From: CAWDJT01 sp963828705
GTDB lineage: Bacteria > Desulfobacterota > Syntrophobacteria > Syntrophobacterales > Syntrophobacteraceae
DNA length: 64,000 nt
Direction: 5' to 3'
Assembly (NCBI GenBank): GCA_963828705.1
Contig: CAWHGA010000028.1
Coordinates: forward strand, 1 to 64,000
The notes below the pieces were generated by a model that saw only the letters and a program-made list of their open reading frames with translations, searched no databases and had not been told where the DNA came from. Positions 19,166-29,133 of the stretch are shown here, piece by piece. The position numbers and the translations under genes are program-made. Every line of letters begins with the position of its first letter. The first letter of the stretch is position 1.

Positions 19166-20359
19166 TCAGGACAAAGCTGCGACCGCTCCCGCGATGCGAT
19201 TGAAACCCTCGGTCAGTTCCTCCATGGAAATGGCATAGGAAAAGCGCAAACAGGAGTCCTCGCCAAAAGCGCTGCCAGGGACCACAGCCACATTGGCTTG
19301 TTCCATCAGGTAGTCCGCCAGTTCCAAAGAACCGTTGATGACCCGACCATCGAAGCTTTTCCCAAAGGTACAGCTGAAATTGGGAAACACGTAGAATGCC
19401 CCTTCGGGCCGGTGACAAGTTACCCCAGGGATTTCAGCCAAACGCTTTAACACATAGCGGCAGCGGTCCTGGAAGACTTTCACCATTTCGGTAACGGATT
19501 CCTGCGGCCCTTTGAGTGCCGCAACGCTGGCCCACTGGGCAATGGAACAGGGATTACTGGTAGACTGGCTCTGGATCTTCGACGCCGCCGAAAGCACAGC
19601 AGCATCGCCCACCAGATAGCCGATCCGCCAACCTGTCATGCAGTAACTCTTACTCACACCGTTGGCGATAAAGGTCCGCTCCTTCAGCCGTTCACCGAGC
19701 ATGGCCATATTGATCCATTCATGGCGGTCAAACAGGATGCGGTAGTAAATGTCATCCGAGAGCACCAGAAGATCATGCTTGAGGATCAGTTCCGCCAGTG
19801 CTTTCAGTTCATCTCGGCGGTAATGGGCACCCGTGGGGTTGGATGGACTGTTGAGAATGACCATCCGAGTCTTTGGCGTCAGCGCCTGTTCCAGCTGCTC
19901 CGGGCGCAGTTTGAAACCATCGGCTTCGCGGGTGGATACTGACACCGCCGTAGCCCCGGTCAGCTCCACCATGTCCGGATAGGAAACCCAGTAGGGTGCC
20001 GGAATGATCACTTCATCACCGGGATCGAGCAAAGCCTGAAAGAGATTGTAGAGCGCATGCTTGCCGCCACAGCTTACCAGCACGTTTTCCCTATGGTAGG
20101 TGAGGCCGTAGTCCTTCTCCACAACATCCACAATGGCATCCTTGAGTTCATTGATGCCGCTTACCGCTGTGTAGCGCGTGTGGCCATCGCGGATAGCCTG
20201 TATGGCGGCTTCCTGAATGTGCAGCGGGGTATCAAAGTCCGGTTCTCCCACGCCAAAACTAATGATCTCCACCCCTCGTCGCTTCAGTGCCTTGGCTTTG
20301 GCATTGATGGTCAAAGTGGCCGAAGGCTTGATCCGGATTGCACGTTGCGCGAGTCTCAT
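19166..20359 (-). CDS. PLP-dependent aspartate/aromatic aminotransferase, class I
   Basis: 397 residues from ATG 20359, seven bases after GGTGAGGAG. Fold type I features: FGVGEPDFDTPLHIQEAA near residue 36, ILNSPSNPTGAHY (Asn binding the PLP ring region), LSDDIYYRILFD, and the Schiff-base Lys in NGVSKSYCMTGWRIGYLVGD; the substrate-carboxylate Arg is in CLRFSYAIS. This is the subgroup (Ib-gamma) usually named AspC or AspB and sometimes found to act on aspartate or prephenate. It would feed amino-acid synthesis in the cytoplasm. It stands alone between the gene-poor stretch and truA. The frame is intact. Exact substrate preference cannot be set from sequence. Confidence 0.85.
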   Translation of the reverse strand: MRLAQRAIRIKPSATLTINAKAKALKRRGVEIISFGVGEPDFDTPLHIQEAAIQAIRDGHTRYTAVSGINELKDAIVDVVEKDYGLTYHRENVLVSCGGKHALYNLFQALLDPGDEVIIPAPYWVSYPDMVELTGATAVSVSTREADGFKLRPEQLEQALTPKTRMVILNSPSNPTGAHYRRDELKALAELILKHDLLVLSDDIYYRILFDRHEWINMAMLGERLKERTFIANGVSKSYCMTGWRIGYLVGDAAVLSAASKIQSQSTSNPCSIAQWASVAALKGPQESVTEMVKVFQDRCRYVLKRLAEIPGVTCHRPEGAFYVFPNFSCTFGKSFDGRVINGSLELADYLMEQANVAVVPGSAFGEDSCLRFSYAISMEELTEGFNRIAGAVAALS

Positions 20360-20566
20360 GTTGGTTCTCCTCACCTATTAGGAATGCCAATAATATCAAC
20401 TGTGTCGACCGCTATGGGTGACATCTGCAACCGCACGTGGCCGGCCCGGAGCATGGAAACGCTGTTATCAGCCCTAACCGTACCACCGAGCACATAGAGG
20501 ACACGGAGAATGCCATTCCTATGTCGGCTGTCCGAATTCGTTAGGTAAATTCACGTTGTCCCGCAC

Positions 20567-20636
20567 CGTCACCCCGGCGAGAGCCGGGGTCCAGGAGTGT
20601 TGGAAAAGGCTGGATTCCGGCTTTCGCCGGAATGAC
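20567..20636. repeat. inverted pair of REP-like palindromes with compensatory stem changes
   Basis: The left unit CGTCACCCCGGCGAGAGCCG... and the reverse complement of the right unit, CGTCATTCCGGCGAAAGCCG..., both end in TCCAG and differ by CC/TT in one stem arm and by matching GG/AA in the other, so both keep a perfect hairpin. A third copy lies at 11491-11517. The remainder of 20360-20740 shows no gene. Confidence 0.7.
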
Positions 20637-20740
20637 GAACAGGGGCTCCCACATTAAGGTCAGAGGGGCTTAAATGAACAGCATTGTCGTTAGCCGCTGG
20701 TTGCTGCCAAAGGCCGCGCTATGCCCTCTTGGGGTAATCG

Positions 20741-21598
20741 TTACAGACCTTCCGGCAACATTGCAAGACCTCCTGACGAAGACCGCTCATCTTCGTTGGC
20801 GGCCTGCGGCTGATCCTGATATTCCACCCGCACCAGGCAGAGGCCGCGGGCCGGGGCGGTCATACCTGCCTGACGACGGTCACCACTCATCCGAATCCTA
20901 TGGAAGTCCTCAGGTGAAAGCCGTCCCTTACCTACGTCGACGATGGTCCCCACAAGGTTCCGCACCATCTGGCGGAGAAAACCGTTGCCGACGAAGACAA
21001 ACAGAAGGTGCTCGGCATCCGGGACCTGGAGTTCGGCTCGGTAAAGGCACCTCACCGTAGAAGTGACCTTGCTGCCGGAGGCCATGAAGGCTGCGAAATC
21101 GCACTCCCCCCGAATCTGCTGCAGACACTCCCGCATCGGGACCAGCGCCAGCGGCCGACGGATGTGCCAGACGCGATGCCGTTCCAGGGCGGACCGGACG
21201 GCGCGGTTCAGGATCCGATACTCGTAAGTCTTGGTGCGTGCGCTGAATCGCGCATGAAACGAATCATCAACTTCGGCGGCGGCAAGGGCCACAATATCGT
21301 CGGGGAGCAGCGCGTTGAGTCCGCGCTGCATTTCACCTGGCTGCAGCCGGGTGCGGGCGTAAAAGTTGACTTCCTGCGCCCGCGCATGGACCCCCGCATC
21401 GGTGCGCCCCGATGCCCGCACCTTAATCGGCGTTCCCAGCATGATTTCCAGGCGGGATTCCACCACTTCCTGGACAGTCAGCATCCCCTGCTGCCGCTGC
21501 CAGCCATGGTAATTGGTCCCATCGTATTCCAGAACCAGGCGAAAATTGCGTTTGGCTTGAATATCCACCGTTGGATAGCAGACCTTCAGGGTTGCCAC
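20741..21598 (-). CDS. truA: tRNA pseudouridine(38-40) synthase TruA
   Basis: 285 residues from GTG 21598, which lies within the last codons of argC (13-base overlap, coupled translation). Key features are the N-terminal FRLVLEYDGTNYHGWQRQ, the catalytic Asp in ASGRTDAGVHARAQEVNF, NALLPDDIVALAAAEVDDSFHARFSA, KTYEYRI, and the C-terminal GNGFLRQMVRNLVGTIVDVG. It converts uridines 38-40 of the anticodon stem-loop of many tRNAs. About 20 residues at the C-terminus after VRVEY are low in conservation. The frame is intact. It is last in the rplM-rpsI-argC-truA series. Confidence 0.95.
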   Translation of the reverse strand: MATLKVCYPTVDIQAKRNFRLVLEYDGTNYHGWQRQQGMLTVQEVVESRLEIMLGTPIKVRASGRTDAGVHARAQEVNFYARTRLQPGEMQRGLNALLPDDIVALAAAEVDDSFHARFSARTKTYEYRILNRAVRSALERHRVWHIRRPLALVPMRECLQQIRGECDFAAFMASGSKVTSTVRCLYRAELQVPDAEHLLFVFVGNGFLRQMVRNLVGTIVDVGKGRLSPEDFHRIRMSGDRRQAGMTAPARGLCLVRVEYQDQPQAANEDERSSSGGLAMLPEGL

Positions 21599-22623
21599 GG
21601 GGCCTGGTTGAGTCCCCAGGTTTCAGGCCAACCGTTCATCAGGTTCATATTGCAGATTGCCTGACCTGAAGCCCCCCGGGTGAGGTTGTCGATCACCGAG
21701 ATCACGATCAATCGGCCGGTACGTTTATCGACCCGCCATCCCAGATCACAGTAATTGCTGCCGCGCACCTGCAAGGTGGTGGGCAGGGTTCCCGAACCGC
21801 ACAGGCGGACAAATGGCGCCTGGCGATAGAAGCCGGCATAGGCCTGGTCGATGGCCTCCTGAGTTGCGCCCGCAGCCAGAGTGGCATAAACCGTGCTGAG
21901 AATACCACGGCTCATGGGAACCAGATGGGGAGTAAAGGTGACTTGGATGCTTCGCCCCGCCAACCTGCTCAGTTCCTGCTCGATCTCAGGAGTATGGCGA
22001 TGTTCAGTCACCTTGTACGCCTTGAAACCGTCATTGACCTCACAGTAATGGCTGGTAACGGCCAGGCCCCGCCCAGCCCCAGTCACCCCCGACTTGGAAT
22101 CGGCGATGACGCTTTCGGGCATGATCAATCCGCCCACCAGCATCGGCGCCAGCGCCAGAATGACACTAGTGGGATAGCACCCCGGATTGGCCACCAGCCG
22201 AGCCGCGGCGATCTGTTCGCGGTAGAGCTCGGGCAAACCGTAGACGGCTTCGGCCAGCAACTCCGGATTTTGGTGCGGCTGGTACCAGGCTCCATAAACC
22301 TCGGCATCACGCAGGCGGTAATCGGCGCTCAAATCAACCACCTTGACCCCGCGGGCGAGCAGCTCCGGAACCAACTCCATGGCAGCCTGATGCGGCAAGG
22401 CAGTAAACACCAGATCGGCGTGGGACACCAGAACATCCGGCTCCGGGGCTTGAAAGACCAGATTACAGTGTCCCCGCAAAGCCGGATAGACGTCATCCAG
22501 ACGTGAGCCTTCGTAGCCTCGAGAGGAAATGGTGGTCAGTTCCACTTCGGGATGAGCGCCCAACAGTCGAATCAACTCAAAACCGGTATAGCCTGAAGCT
22601 CCTGCAATGGCCACGCGAATCAT
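21586..22623 (-). CDS. argC: N-acetyl-gamma-glutamyl-phosphate reductase ArgC
   Basis: 345 residues from ATG 22623, seven bases after GAGGAG; the open frame extends upstream without family resemblance. NADPH-dependent reduction of N-acetylglutamyl-phosphate in arginine synthesis. IRVAIAGASGYTGFELIRLL is the dinucleotide-binding loop; LVANPGCYPTSVILAL holds the catalytic Cys; VIADSKSGVTGAGRGL and HRHTPEIEQEL follow, and GSNYCDLGWRVD is typical near the C-terminus. It sits between the rpsI terminator and truA. No other arg genes lie in the window. The frame is intact. Confidence 0.96.
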   Translation of the reverse strand: MIRVAIAGASGYTGFELIRLLGAHPEVELTTISSRGYEGSRLDDVYPALRGHCNLVFQAPEPDVLVSHADLVFTALPHQAAMELVPELLARGVKVVDLSADYRLRDAEVYGAWYQPHQNPELLAEAVYGLPELYREQIAAARLVANPGCYPTSVILALAPMLVGGLIMPESVIADSKSGVTGAGRGLAVTSHYCEVNDGFKAYKVTEHRHTPEIEQELSRLAGRSIQVTFTPHLVPMSRGILSTVYATLAAGATQEAIDQAYAGFYRQAPFVRLCGSGTLPTTLQVRGSNYCDLGWRVDKRTGRLIVISVIDNLTRGASGQAICNMNLMNGWPETWGLNQAPWQP

Positions 22624-22757
22624 GGGTATCTCCTCGTTCGTCCTTTGGATGACAGCCGGCCACCGGAACATTCCTGGCAGGGTCCAGGGTTCATCCCCAG
22701 CCGCAAGCGGTTTCTTGCCAGACGAGTTCGGAGAGCCTGCTGCTCCCGCCCCCCCCC

Positions 22758-22788
22758 AAAAAAAAGAGAACCCACCAGGGGCCCTCTT
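22758..22788 (-). terminator. rho-independent terminator after rpsI
   Basis: On the minus strand AAGAGGGCCC pairs with GGGTTCTCTT (one G-U pair) around a short loop and is followed by eight T (22765-22758). It lies 35 bases after the rpsI stop and before argC, so argC-truA expression must depend on readthrough or a separate promoter. Confidence 0.8.
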
Positions 22789-22823
22789 CAATTGGCAAAA
22801 GTCGTGCTGAAAAAATGGAACTG

Positions 22824-23216
22824 TTACCGTTTGGAATATTGAAAACGGGCACGGGCTCCGGGCTGGCCGTATTTCTTGCGCTCTTTCACCCGCGAGTCGC
22901 GAGTCAGGAAGCCGGCGCGTTTGAGCACTTCCCGGAATTCCGGATTATATTCCAGCAGGGCTTTGGAAATCCCATGCTTAATGGCGCCGGCCTGGCCGGA
23001 AATTCCACCACCATGCACCGTGACCATGACATCCATCTTGCCGAAGGTGCCCGTCAGGGCTAGCGGTTGGAAGACCACCATCTTGCTGGTTTCCCGATCG
23101 ATGTACTGATCAATCGGCTTACGGTTGATAACCACATGACCCGTGCCTGGCTTCAACCAAACCCGAGCTATTGCTGATTTTCGTTTTCCCGTTGCATAGA
23201 AACGCTGTTCCGCCAT
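22824..23216 (-). CDS. rpsI: 30S ribosomal protein S9
   Basis: 130 residues, the full family length. It has YATGKRKSAIARVWLKPG, GGGISGQAGAIKHGISKAL and the basic tail GQPGARARFQYSKR, whose end reaches the P-site tRNA on the ribosome. It follows rplM by 29 bases in the universal rplM-rpsI pair and is followed by an intrinsic terminator. The frame is intact. Confidence 0.98.
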   Translation of the reverse strand: MAEQRFYATGKRKSAIARVWLKPGTGHVVINRKPIDQYIDRETSKMVVFQPLALTGTFGKMDVMVTVHGGGISGQAGAIKHGISKALLEYNPEFREVLKRAGFLTRDSRVKERKKYGQPGARARFQYSKR

Positions 23217-23245
23217 CCGAATGTCTCCTGCTGTACCTTTTCGCC

Positions 23246-23674
23246 TTACAGAGCCAGCGTCAGCGGCTGCTGGGCTTCATGGGGGTGCTCCGCACCGCGG
23301 TAAATTTTGAGCTTTTTCAATAAACTGCGCCCCAACCGATTCTTGGGCAGCATGCCACGCACTGCCAGCCTGATCAGATCCTCGGGCTTGGCCTGATTCA
23401 TCTTGCGTGCACTGGTGCTTTTCATCCCACCTATGTAGCCGCTGTATCGGTAGTAGGTCTTCTGTTCCCATTTCCTACCGGTCAGCTGGATCTTTTCAGC
23501 GTTGATGATCACCACAAAATCACCCAAATCCACATGAGGCGTGAAGGTTGGCAGATGCTTGCCACGTAGACGCATGGCCACCTGGGTGGCAAGACGCCCC
23601 AATACCTGGTTGCCAGCATCGACCACGATCCACTTCCGCGCATTCGATTCGAATTTCGCACTCATCGTTTTCAT
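23246..23674 (-). CDS. rplM: 50S ribosomal protein L13
   Basis: 142 residues from ATG 23674 (M-K-T-M-S-A-K), behind GGGAGTGGAG; the upstream extension of the frame has no family resemblance, and 142 residues is the standard length. Motifs: WIVVDAGNQVLGRLATQVAMRLRGKHLPTFTPHVD, VVIINAEKIQLTG, and AVRGMLPKNRLGRSLLKKLKIY. It is first gene of the rplM-rpsI transcript, with a strong promoter just upstream. The frame is intact. Confidence 0.97.
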   Translation of the reverse strand: MKTMSAKFESNARKWIVVDAGNQVLGRLATQVAMRLRGKHLPTFTPHVDLGDFVVIINAEKIQLTGRKWEQKTYYRYSGYIGGMKSTSARKMNQAKPEDLIRLAVRGMLPKNRLGRSLLKKLKIYRGAEHPHEAQQPLTLAL

Positions 23675-23723
23675 TTCAGGAACTCCACTCCCCGGAAAAA
23701 TCGACCACACATGAAGTTGTACT

Positions 23724-23752
23724 CTATAAAAGATGGCATCGGGCTTTGTCAA
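23724..23752 (-). promoter_or_regulatory. sigma-70-type promoter of rplM-rpsI
   Basis: TTGACA (23752-23747) and TTATAG (23729-23724) are separated by 17 bases on the minus strand, a near-perfect match. It lies at the very end of lptD, so lptD and the ribosomal genes overlap in regulatory DNA. Transcription would start near 23717, about 43 bases before the rplM start. Confidence 0.7.
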
Positions 23753-26107
23753 GGGAAATATCCCAACGCTTCAGGGTCTTTGTACCATCGAGAGAGCTGC
23801 CGGATCCCGGCGAGATACCGGCGCCAAGATTTCCCAGCCCCAGGAGGTTAAAGGTGAAATACACCTGCTGATCGTTGCCTTCTTCTCGATACGCAAGGGT
23901 AAGCGCCCAGCACCCGTGCTGGTAGGTAAGCCCATACGCCTGATTAAACGCCTGGTCCTTGGCAAAGGAGTAGTCATAGAGGCTGGTGAAGAACACATTG
24001 GACGTCAGCTTGAGGCGCACCTGGCCGATCAGTTCATTGATATCTCGATCTGTCGCGGGTGCGGTAATCTACGATCAGGGTGTGGCCAAGGGTGCTGTCC
24101 AGCAGTCAGCATCAGATCTCTGCCTGTTTCTGAGCCATCATAGGGCGACACGAATGAATCATAAGACAACGTGAGATAGCGTGCGGGTTTGAAATCCAGC
24201 TCGAAACTGATATCGGACAGGTGATCCTTGGAAGAACGATACGACGGCGCAGGCATCACACCGCTAAGCAGGCTGTCGAAACGCAGGTTGACGGGATCCA
24301 AAGGCGGACCGCCGTTGAGACTGTAGGCCTGAGTAACCCGTAATCGTGCCCCTTCCGTATAATTGGTCTGCTGATTACCCTGTTGATCCTCTCGCACCCG
24401 CTTGGACGTCAGATAAGTGGAAAAGCCATAGCGAATATCGTGAAGCTCATTGAATTGGTCCAGTGAATCGAAAAACGGCAGGTGTCGCTGGCCATAATCG
24501 GGAATATATTCGTAGACAAATTCGGGCCGAAACACATGCTGAACCCCTTTCAGGTCCCCCCAATCCATCGAATACACCCGACTGAGGCTGCTGCTCAGTT
24601 CCATCCGCACATCGGGCAGCACCCGGCCCTGTAAGGAGCTATGCCCAACTCCACGGGGATCGTCACCCCAATCAACGGCATAGGCGGTGGCCCGCACCCC
24701 GACCGACGGTTCCAGATCCAGATAGGGCCGCAAATGGAGCGGGTAAGACAGACGTGGGTGAACGTCCAGGCGGCCACCACTGGAGAGCTCCTCTCGCCAG
24801 TAATTGACCGCGGAACTAGTCAGCGAATAGGTCAGCGGCAGCCCATCCATGGCGGTGGGTGCCACGTCAAAGAACAACCTGGGCATTTGTTTTAGGGTGA
24901 ACTGATCCTGTCCCGGTTCCAGATTGTCCCAGTAGTGAGAGTCCAGCCCGATGTTAGAATTTTCTTCGCGATGATTCAAATATAGAATGGATTCACGGGT
25001 AGTGATGTTTTTATCGTTGATGAGCCCTCGGCCGAAGAACTGGCCGAACATCTGGTTGGTGTGGTCCCAGGCGGTGGAACCCATGGTGAATTCCTTCAGG
25101 TAGTTCCGATCACTGACCAGATCCAGGTCCAGCCGACCTTCGATATCATAGGGAAGGGTAAAGTTGTGCCGTGATCGCAGCCAGTAGCGATTTTTGCCTT
25201 CAAAAGTGTAACCATGCTCGGCGAGTTCATCTTTGCCCATCTGGTCCGCCAGGTAGTTGAAAAGCCAGATGCCTTCACCCCAGGTCTGATTGGCAACGCG
25301 GTATTCGACGCCACCCATGAATCCACGCTTCTCCATGTATTGCGCGAAGAAGGTGGCATCCATATCGGGTCGCATGGCCCAATAAAACGGGATTTCGGCC
25401 CCAACCCCGTTGAGCTTCGATGTCCCGCCCGCCGGGAACAGAATACCCGATTGCCGATCACGGTTGGCAGGGAAAACGAGAATCGGTGAATAGGCCGTAG
25501 GCACCGTCCCCACCCAGAAAGACGTGTCGCGAGCCCAACCCAGCCCCTCGACATCCACCTTCATGTGCTTAAAACGGATCGACCAATCCGGACGCCCCGG
25601 ATCACAACTGGTAATCACACCATCGTCGATTTCGTACTCGTTTTCGCTTACCTTTGCCAGGTGTTTGCCCTGCACATAGAAATGGTTCTTGGCAAAGAAG
25701 ACCAAGCCATGCTCCAGGTTGCCGGTGTGGCTGTCCACGTTCCACAGCGCGTATTCACCCTTCACCCAGTCCTGCCCGTAACGGATAAAAACCCCACCGC
25801 GCAGTTCCGCTTCGCGCTTGCGCGTATCAAACTTCGCCCATTCTGCCCGCAAAGACCGTTCTCCGGAATGGATGTGGACATCCCCTTCGGCTTCATACAC
25901 CCCGTTTTTCTGGTCATAGGCGAGCTTCTGGGCATCGACTTTCCAGGGTTCGCGGCTCCCCTTCACCAATTCCTCGGGGGACCACCCCTTGAGAGCGATT
26001 CCTCCCTGCGCGTCTCGGGCGGCACCGAAAAATGCAATGCAAACCAGCACCAGTGCACCGATACAAAGCCTGACAATACCCATCATGAACCGTGCCCGAA
26101 GTCTCAT
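23724..26107 (-). CDS. lptD: outer-membrane LPS assembly protein LptD, one frameshift near the C-terminus
   Basis: About 794 residues from ATG 26107. The hydrophobic N-terminus (VRLCIGALVLVCIAFFGAA) is a signal peptide. An OstA-like periplasmic domain follows (WKVDAQKLAYDQKNGVYEAEGDVHI, FDTRKREAELRGGVFI), then a long beta-barrel rich in alternating aromatic residues, with SYPLHLRPYLDLEPSVGVRA and HVFRPEFVYEYIPD. It forms the barrel that, with LptE, places LPS in the outer leaflet. The frame breaks at about 24030-24110; the last strands (LKLTSNVFFTSLYDYSFAKD, FTFNLLGLG) continue in another frame to 23724. It lies 13 bases after folC and apart from the other lpt genes, as is common. Confidence 0.9.
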
Positions 26108-26120
26108 AGTCCACCTGTGA

Positions 26121-27422
26121 CTAGAAGGATGTGGGCTCTCCGAAAAGTTCCTTGACTTCGCCGGCAAAATAGAGCGAACCCGTAATGCAGATCAAGTCAT
26201 CCGGTTCGGCCAACATCCTGGCCTTTTGAATGGCTGAGGCCACCTCTGGAATAACATAATACTCTTGTATGTAGGCACTTGCCAGATCTTTAAGCTGTTC
26301 AGGATCGGCCGCCCGCTCATACCGTGGTCGGGTGAAGGTAACCGTATCGGCAATGGGCAGCAAGCGTCGCAGGATCCCGCGCATGTCCTTGTCCTTCATC
26401 ACCCCGAACACCAGGTGCAGACGCCGGTAGGTGAATTCCCGTTTCAGAGCATCCCGCAGACACTCGGCACCCTGCGGGTTGTGGGCCCCATCCAGAAGAA
26501 TCATCGGATGCTGCTGCAAGACCTCCAACCGCGCCGGCCAATGCACCCCCTGCAACCCACGATAAACGGCGCTATCATCCAGGTCAATCTCCCCGTTCAT
26601 CGCCAGCACGTCCAGGGTCGCCAGCGCCACCGCTGCATTGTTCAACTGGTGTGCCCCATCCAGGTTGAGCCGCAATCCTGACCAACTTCTCTGCATCCCC
26701 TGATAATGGAAGGAACCATCAGGCAGTTGACGCACCCGGAAATCCGCTCCCAAACGAAATAGTGCCGCATGGCGTTTGAAACAGGTGGTCTTGACTACGC
26801 CCTGCACGGCAGGTTGCCGCGCACCACAGACAACCGGCACAGATTCTTTAATGATACCAGCCTTCTCGCGGGCAATTGAAGTCAGCGTCGCCCCGAGGAA
26901 CTCCTGATGATCGAAGGAAATGTTGGTGATCACGCAGGCCCGCGGCAGAATCACGTTGGTCGCGTCCAACCGTCCGCCCAAACCCACCTCGACCACCGCC
27001 CAATCGACATTCTCCTGGGCGAAATAGAGCAACCCTACAGCCGTCACCACTTCAAAGAACGTGGGTGGCTCCCGCTCATCCAGAACCGCACGGACCTGGT
27101 CAAAAACCTCCAAGATCCTTTCAGGCTCGACCTCTGCTTCGCAAATTCGAAATCGTTCGGTGAAACGTACCAGGTGAGGCGACGTATACAACCCAACGCG
27201 GTAACCTTGCTCTTTGAGGGTCGCGGCCAACATGGCAGCTGTTGACCCTTTGCCGTTGGTCCCGGCAATATGTATACAACGCAACCGTCGGTGAGGGTTG
27301 CCCAATTTTTCCAGCAGGGCCTCGGTGCGATTCAGACCAAACTTGATGCCGTACTTCTGTAGACCAAAAAGGTAGTCAATGGAATCCTGATACCGCCTCA
27401 GCAAAACGCCCTCCTGCCTCAT
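26121..27422 (-). CDS. folC: folylpolyglutamate synthase / dihydrofolate synthase FolC
   Basis: 433 residues from ATG 27422 (M-R-Q-E-G-V-L-L-R-R). Mur-ligase family enzyme that adds glutamate to dihydropteroate or folates with ATP. Motifs: CIHIAGTNGKGSTAAMLAA (P-loop), LYTSPHLVRFTERF, VVEVGLGGRLDATN, NISFDHQEFLG and ILLDGAHNPQGAECL. The C-terminal domain runs to ICITGSLYFAGEVKELF. Some frames extend the N-terminus by 21 residues, without family support. lptD follows closely. The frame is intact. Confidence 0.93.
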   Translation of the reverse strand: MRQEGVLLRRYQDSIDYLFGLQKYGIKFGLNRTEALLEKLGNPHRRLRCIHIAGTNGKGSTAAMLAATLKEQGYRVGLYTSPHLVRFTERFRICEAEVEPERILEVFDQVRAVLDEREPPTFFEVVTAVGLLYFAQENVDWAVVEVGLGGRLDATNVILPRACVITNISFDHQEFLGATLTSIAREKAGIIKESVPVVCGARQPAVQGVVKTTCFKRHAALFRLGADFRVRQLPDGSFHYQGMQRSWSGLRLNLDGAHQLNNAAVALATLDVLAMNGEIDLDDSAVYRGLQGVHWPARLEVLQQHPMILLDGAHNPQGAECLRDALKREFTYRRLHLVFGVMKDKDMRGILRRLLPIADTVTFTRPRYERAADPEQLKDLASAYIQEYYVIPEVASAIQKARMLAEPDDLICITGSLYFAGEVKELFGEPTSF

Positions 27423-27767
27423 CCCGACACCTGACCCCCAACCACTTCTGGATCTGATCCTTGCCCTACCTTGGTCTTCACCCACAAGGCAGCTATCGGG
27501 ACGATCAGGCGGCCGGTATTTCCCCTAGCCTGTTGGCTAAAATCCGGCAGCAGCAGGGGAACTCACACGGTTCCTGCCATTTCTAGCACATCTTGTGGGT
27601 TCGACAAAACCGAAATATAGCCGCGCATGAAGGGGCCGGCGGCATTTTGCCAGTCATCCCCACGGCCTCTTCGGACTGTCCAAAAACAACATGACAGCGG
27701 TCTCATGGCCCAAGACCACGAGCTGCAATCGGCCTCGACCTCTCCCTGACCCAAAACTGTCCGTTGG
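27423..27767. other. intergenic stretch between PaaK-like gene and folC
   Basis: About 345 bases with no recognised gene. A minus-strand frame of 77 codons (27563-27796) overlaps the end of the PaaK-like gene and shows no family motif. No strong hairpin with a T-run was seen. Confidence 0.4.
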
Positions 27768-29112
27768 TCAGTCCTGGGATGAACGCAGATCCTCAATCAG
27801 CGCCGGAGTGGCAGGATGATCGAAAGAACCCCTTTCCTTCAGCCGGATACTCACCGGCACCCCGAGTTCCTGGCTTAGTTCGCCCCGCAGATCGCCGATG
27901 ATTCTTTCCATCATTTTGATCTCATCCGAAAACATCTGATCATCCACGCACAGCCAGACCTCCAGGGAATCTTCGAATTCACGCCGAACCACGCGCAGTC
28001 GGTGACGCGCCGGCACGAACCCCAGCCCCCGCTCGATTAGCAGCAAGATGTGACGATGCTGAAGCTTTACGCCACGGACCACCACCATGTCGTCGGTCCG
28101 TTGAGGAAACCACTCCAGACGCCTCAAAGTCCGTCCACACGGACATGGACTCGTTCAACAGCCGGGCCCGGTCGCCGGTGCGCCAACGTACCAGCGGAAA
28201 AGCCCTGGTGGTCAAAGTGGTCAGGATCAGCTCACCCTCAGCGCCTGCGGGCACAAGTTCCCCGGTGCCGGGGTCCACGATCTCCGGATAGAAATGGTCC
28301 TCACTGACATGCAGTCCCTGGCGGCATTCGCATTCAAACGCCAGCGCCGGTCCCGGGACTTCACTCAAACCGTAATGCATCCAAGTCTGCACATGTAACT
28401 GCTCGGTCAACTGCGCACGAATTGACGAAGCAGCCGGTTCCCCCACCAGAATGAGCGTTTTTAAGGCCAGCACATTGGGGTTGAGGTTGGCCCGGAACAG
28501 CAACTGCAGCAGCTCGAGTGCTGCCGAAGGGGTCGTAATCAGCACCGACGTCCGGTAATCGCACAGGATCATCAACTGTTTTTCGGGCGGCAGCACCGTC
28601 AGGGGAATCACGCTGGCTTCCACCGCCTCAGCGCCGTCCTTGTAACCCCTTCCCCAGTTGGCCAGGCCGGGATCGAGCACAATCTGCAGCACATCGCTGG
28701 CGGTAACCCCTGATGCTACCAGCGAGCGGGCCACCAGCTCTCGCCAGATGACCAGGTCCTGTTTGGCATAGCCACTCACCGTAGGTTTCAAGCCGCTTCC
28801 TGGAGCACTGTGGATGCGGACGATGTCTCGCAACGGCACGGCGAACAACCCATAGGGGTAATGGTCGCTCAGATGGTCGCGTTCGGTGAAGGGAATCCGT
28901 GCGAGATCGGCAAAGGATTCCACCTGGGCTGGATCAAAACCCTGTTCCTGGAAACGATTGCGATAAAAAGGCACGCTGCGATTGGCACGATTGAGGCTAC
29001 TCTGCAGTCGTTCCAGTTGCTGCTGGCCGCGCTCCTCCACATTCAGGCATTCCACCCTGGGATTCGCAATAGCCATATCAATCCCTTCCCTCAGAGAACT
29101 CATGACGATCAC
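27768..29112 (-). CDS. PaaK-type (phenylacetate-CoA ligase family) protein with altered P-loop, one frameshift
   Basis: About 445 residues. It has the family's N-terminal helix (LQSSLNRANRSVPFYRNRF), WMHYGLSEVPGPALAFECE, ELILTTLTTRAFPLVRWRTGDRA and the C-terminal RTDDMVVVRGVKLQ. An extra base at 28146 shifts the frame; removing it gives NESCPCGRTLRRLEWF, the expected zinc-finger-like CxCGR segment. Unusually the ATP-binding motif, SSGTTGKPT in the paralog at 34819-36124, reads APGSGLKPT here (about 28780-28806) without any indel. It may be a diverged ligase with other nucleotide handling or a partner subunit. It is the last gene of the PaaK-ACT-Liv cluster, 21 bases after the LivF-like gene. 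Confidence 0.8.
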
Positions 29113-29133
29113 GCCCTCGCGTCCTCACAGTTA

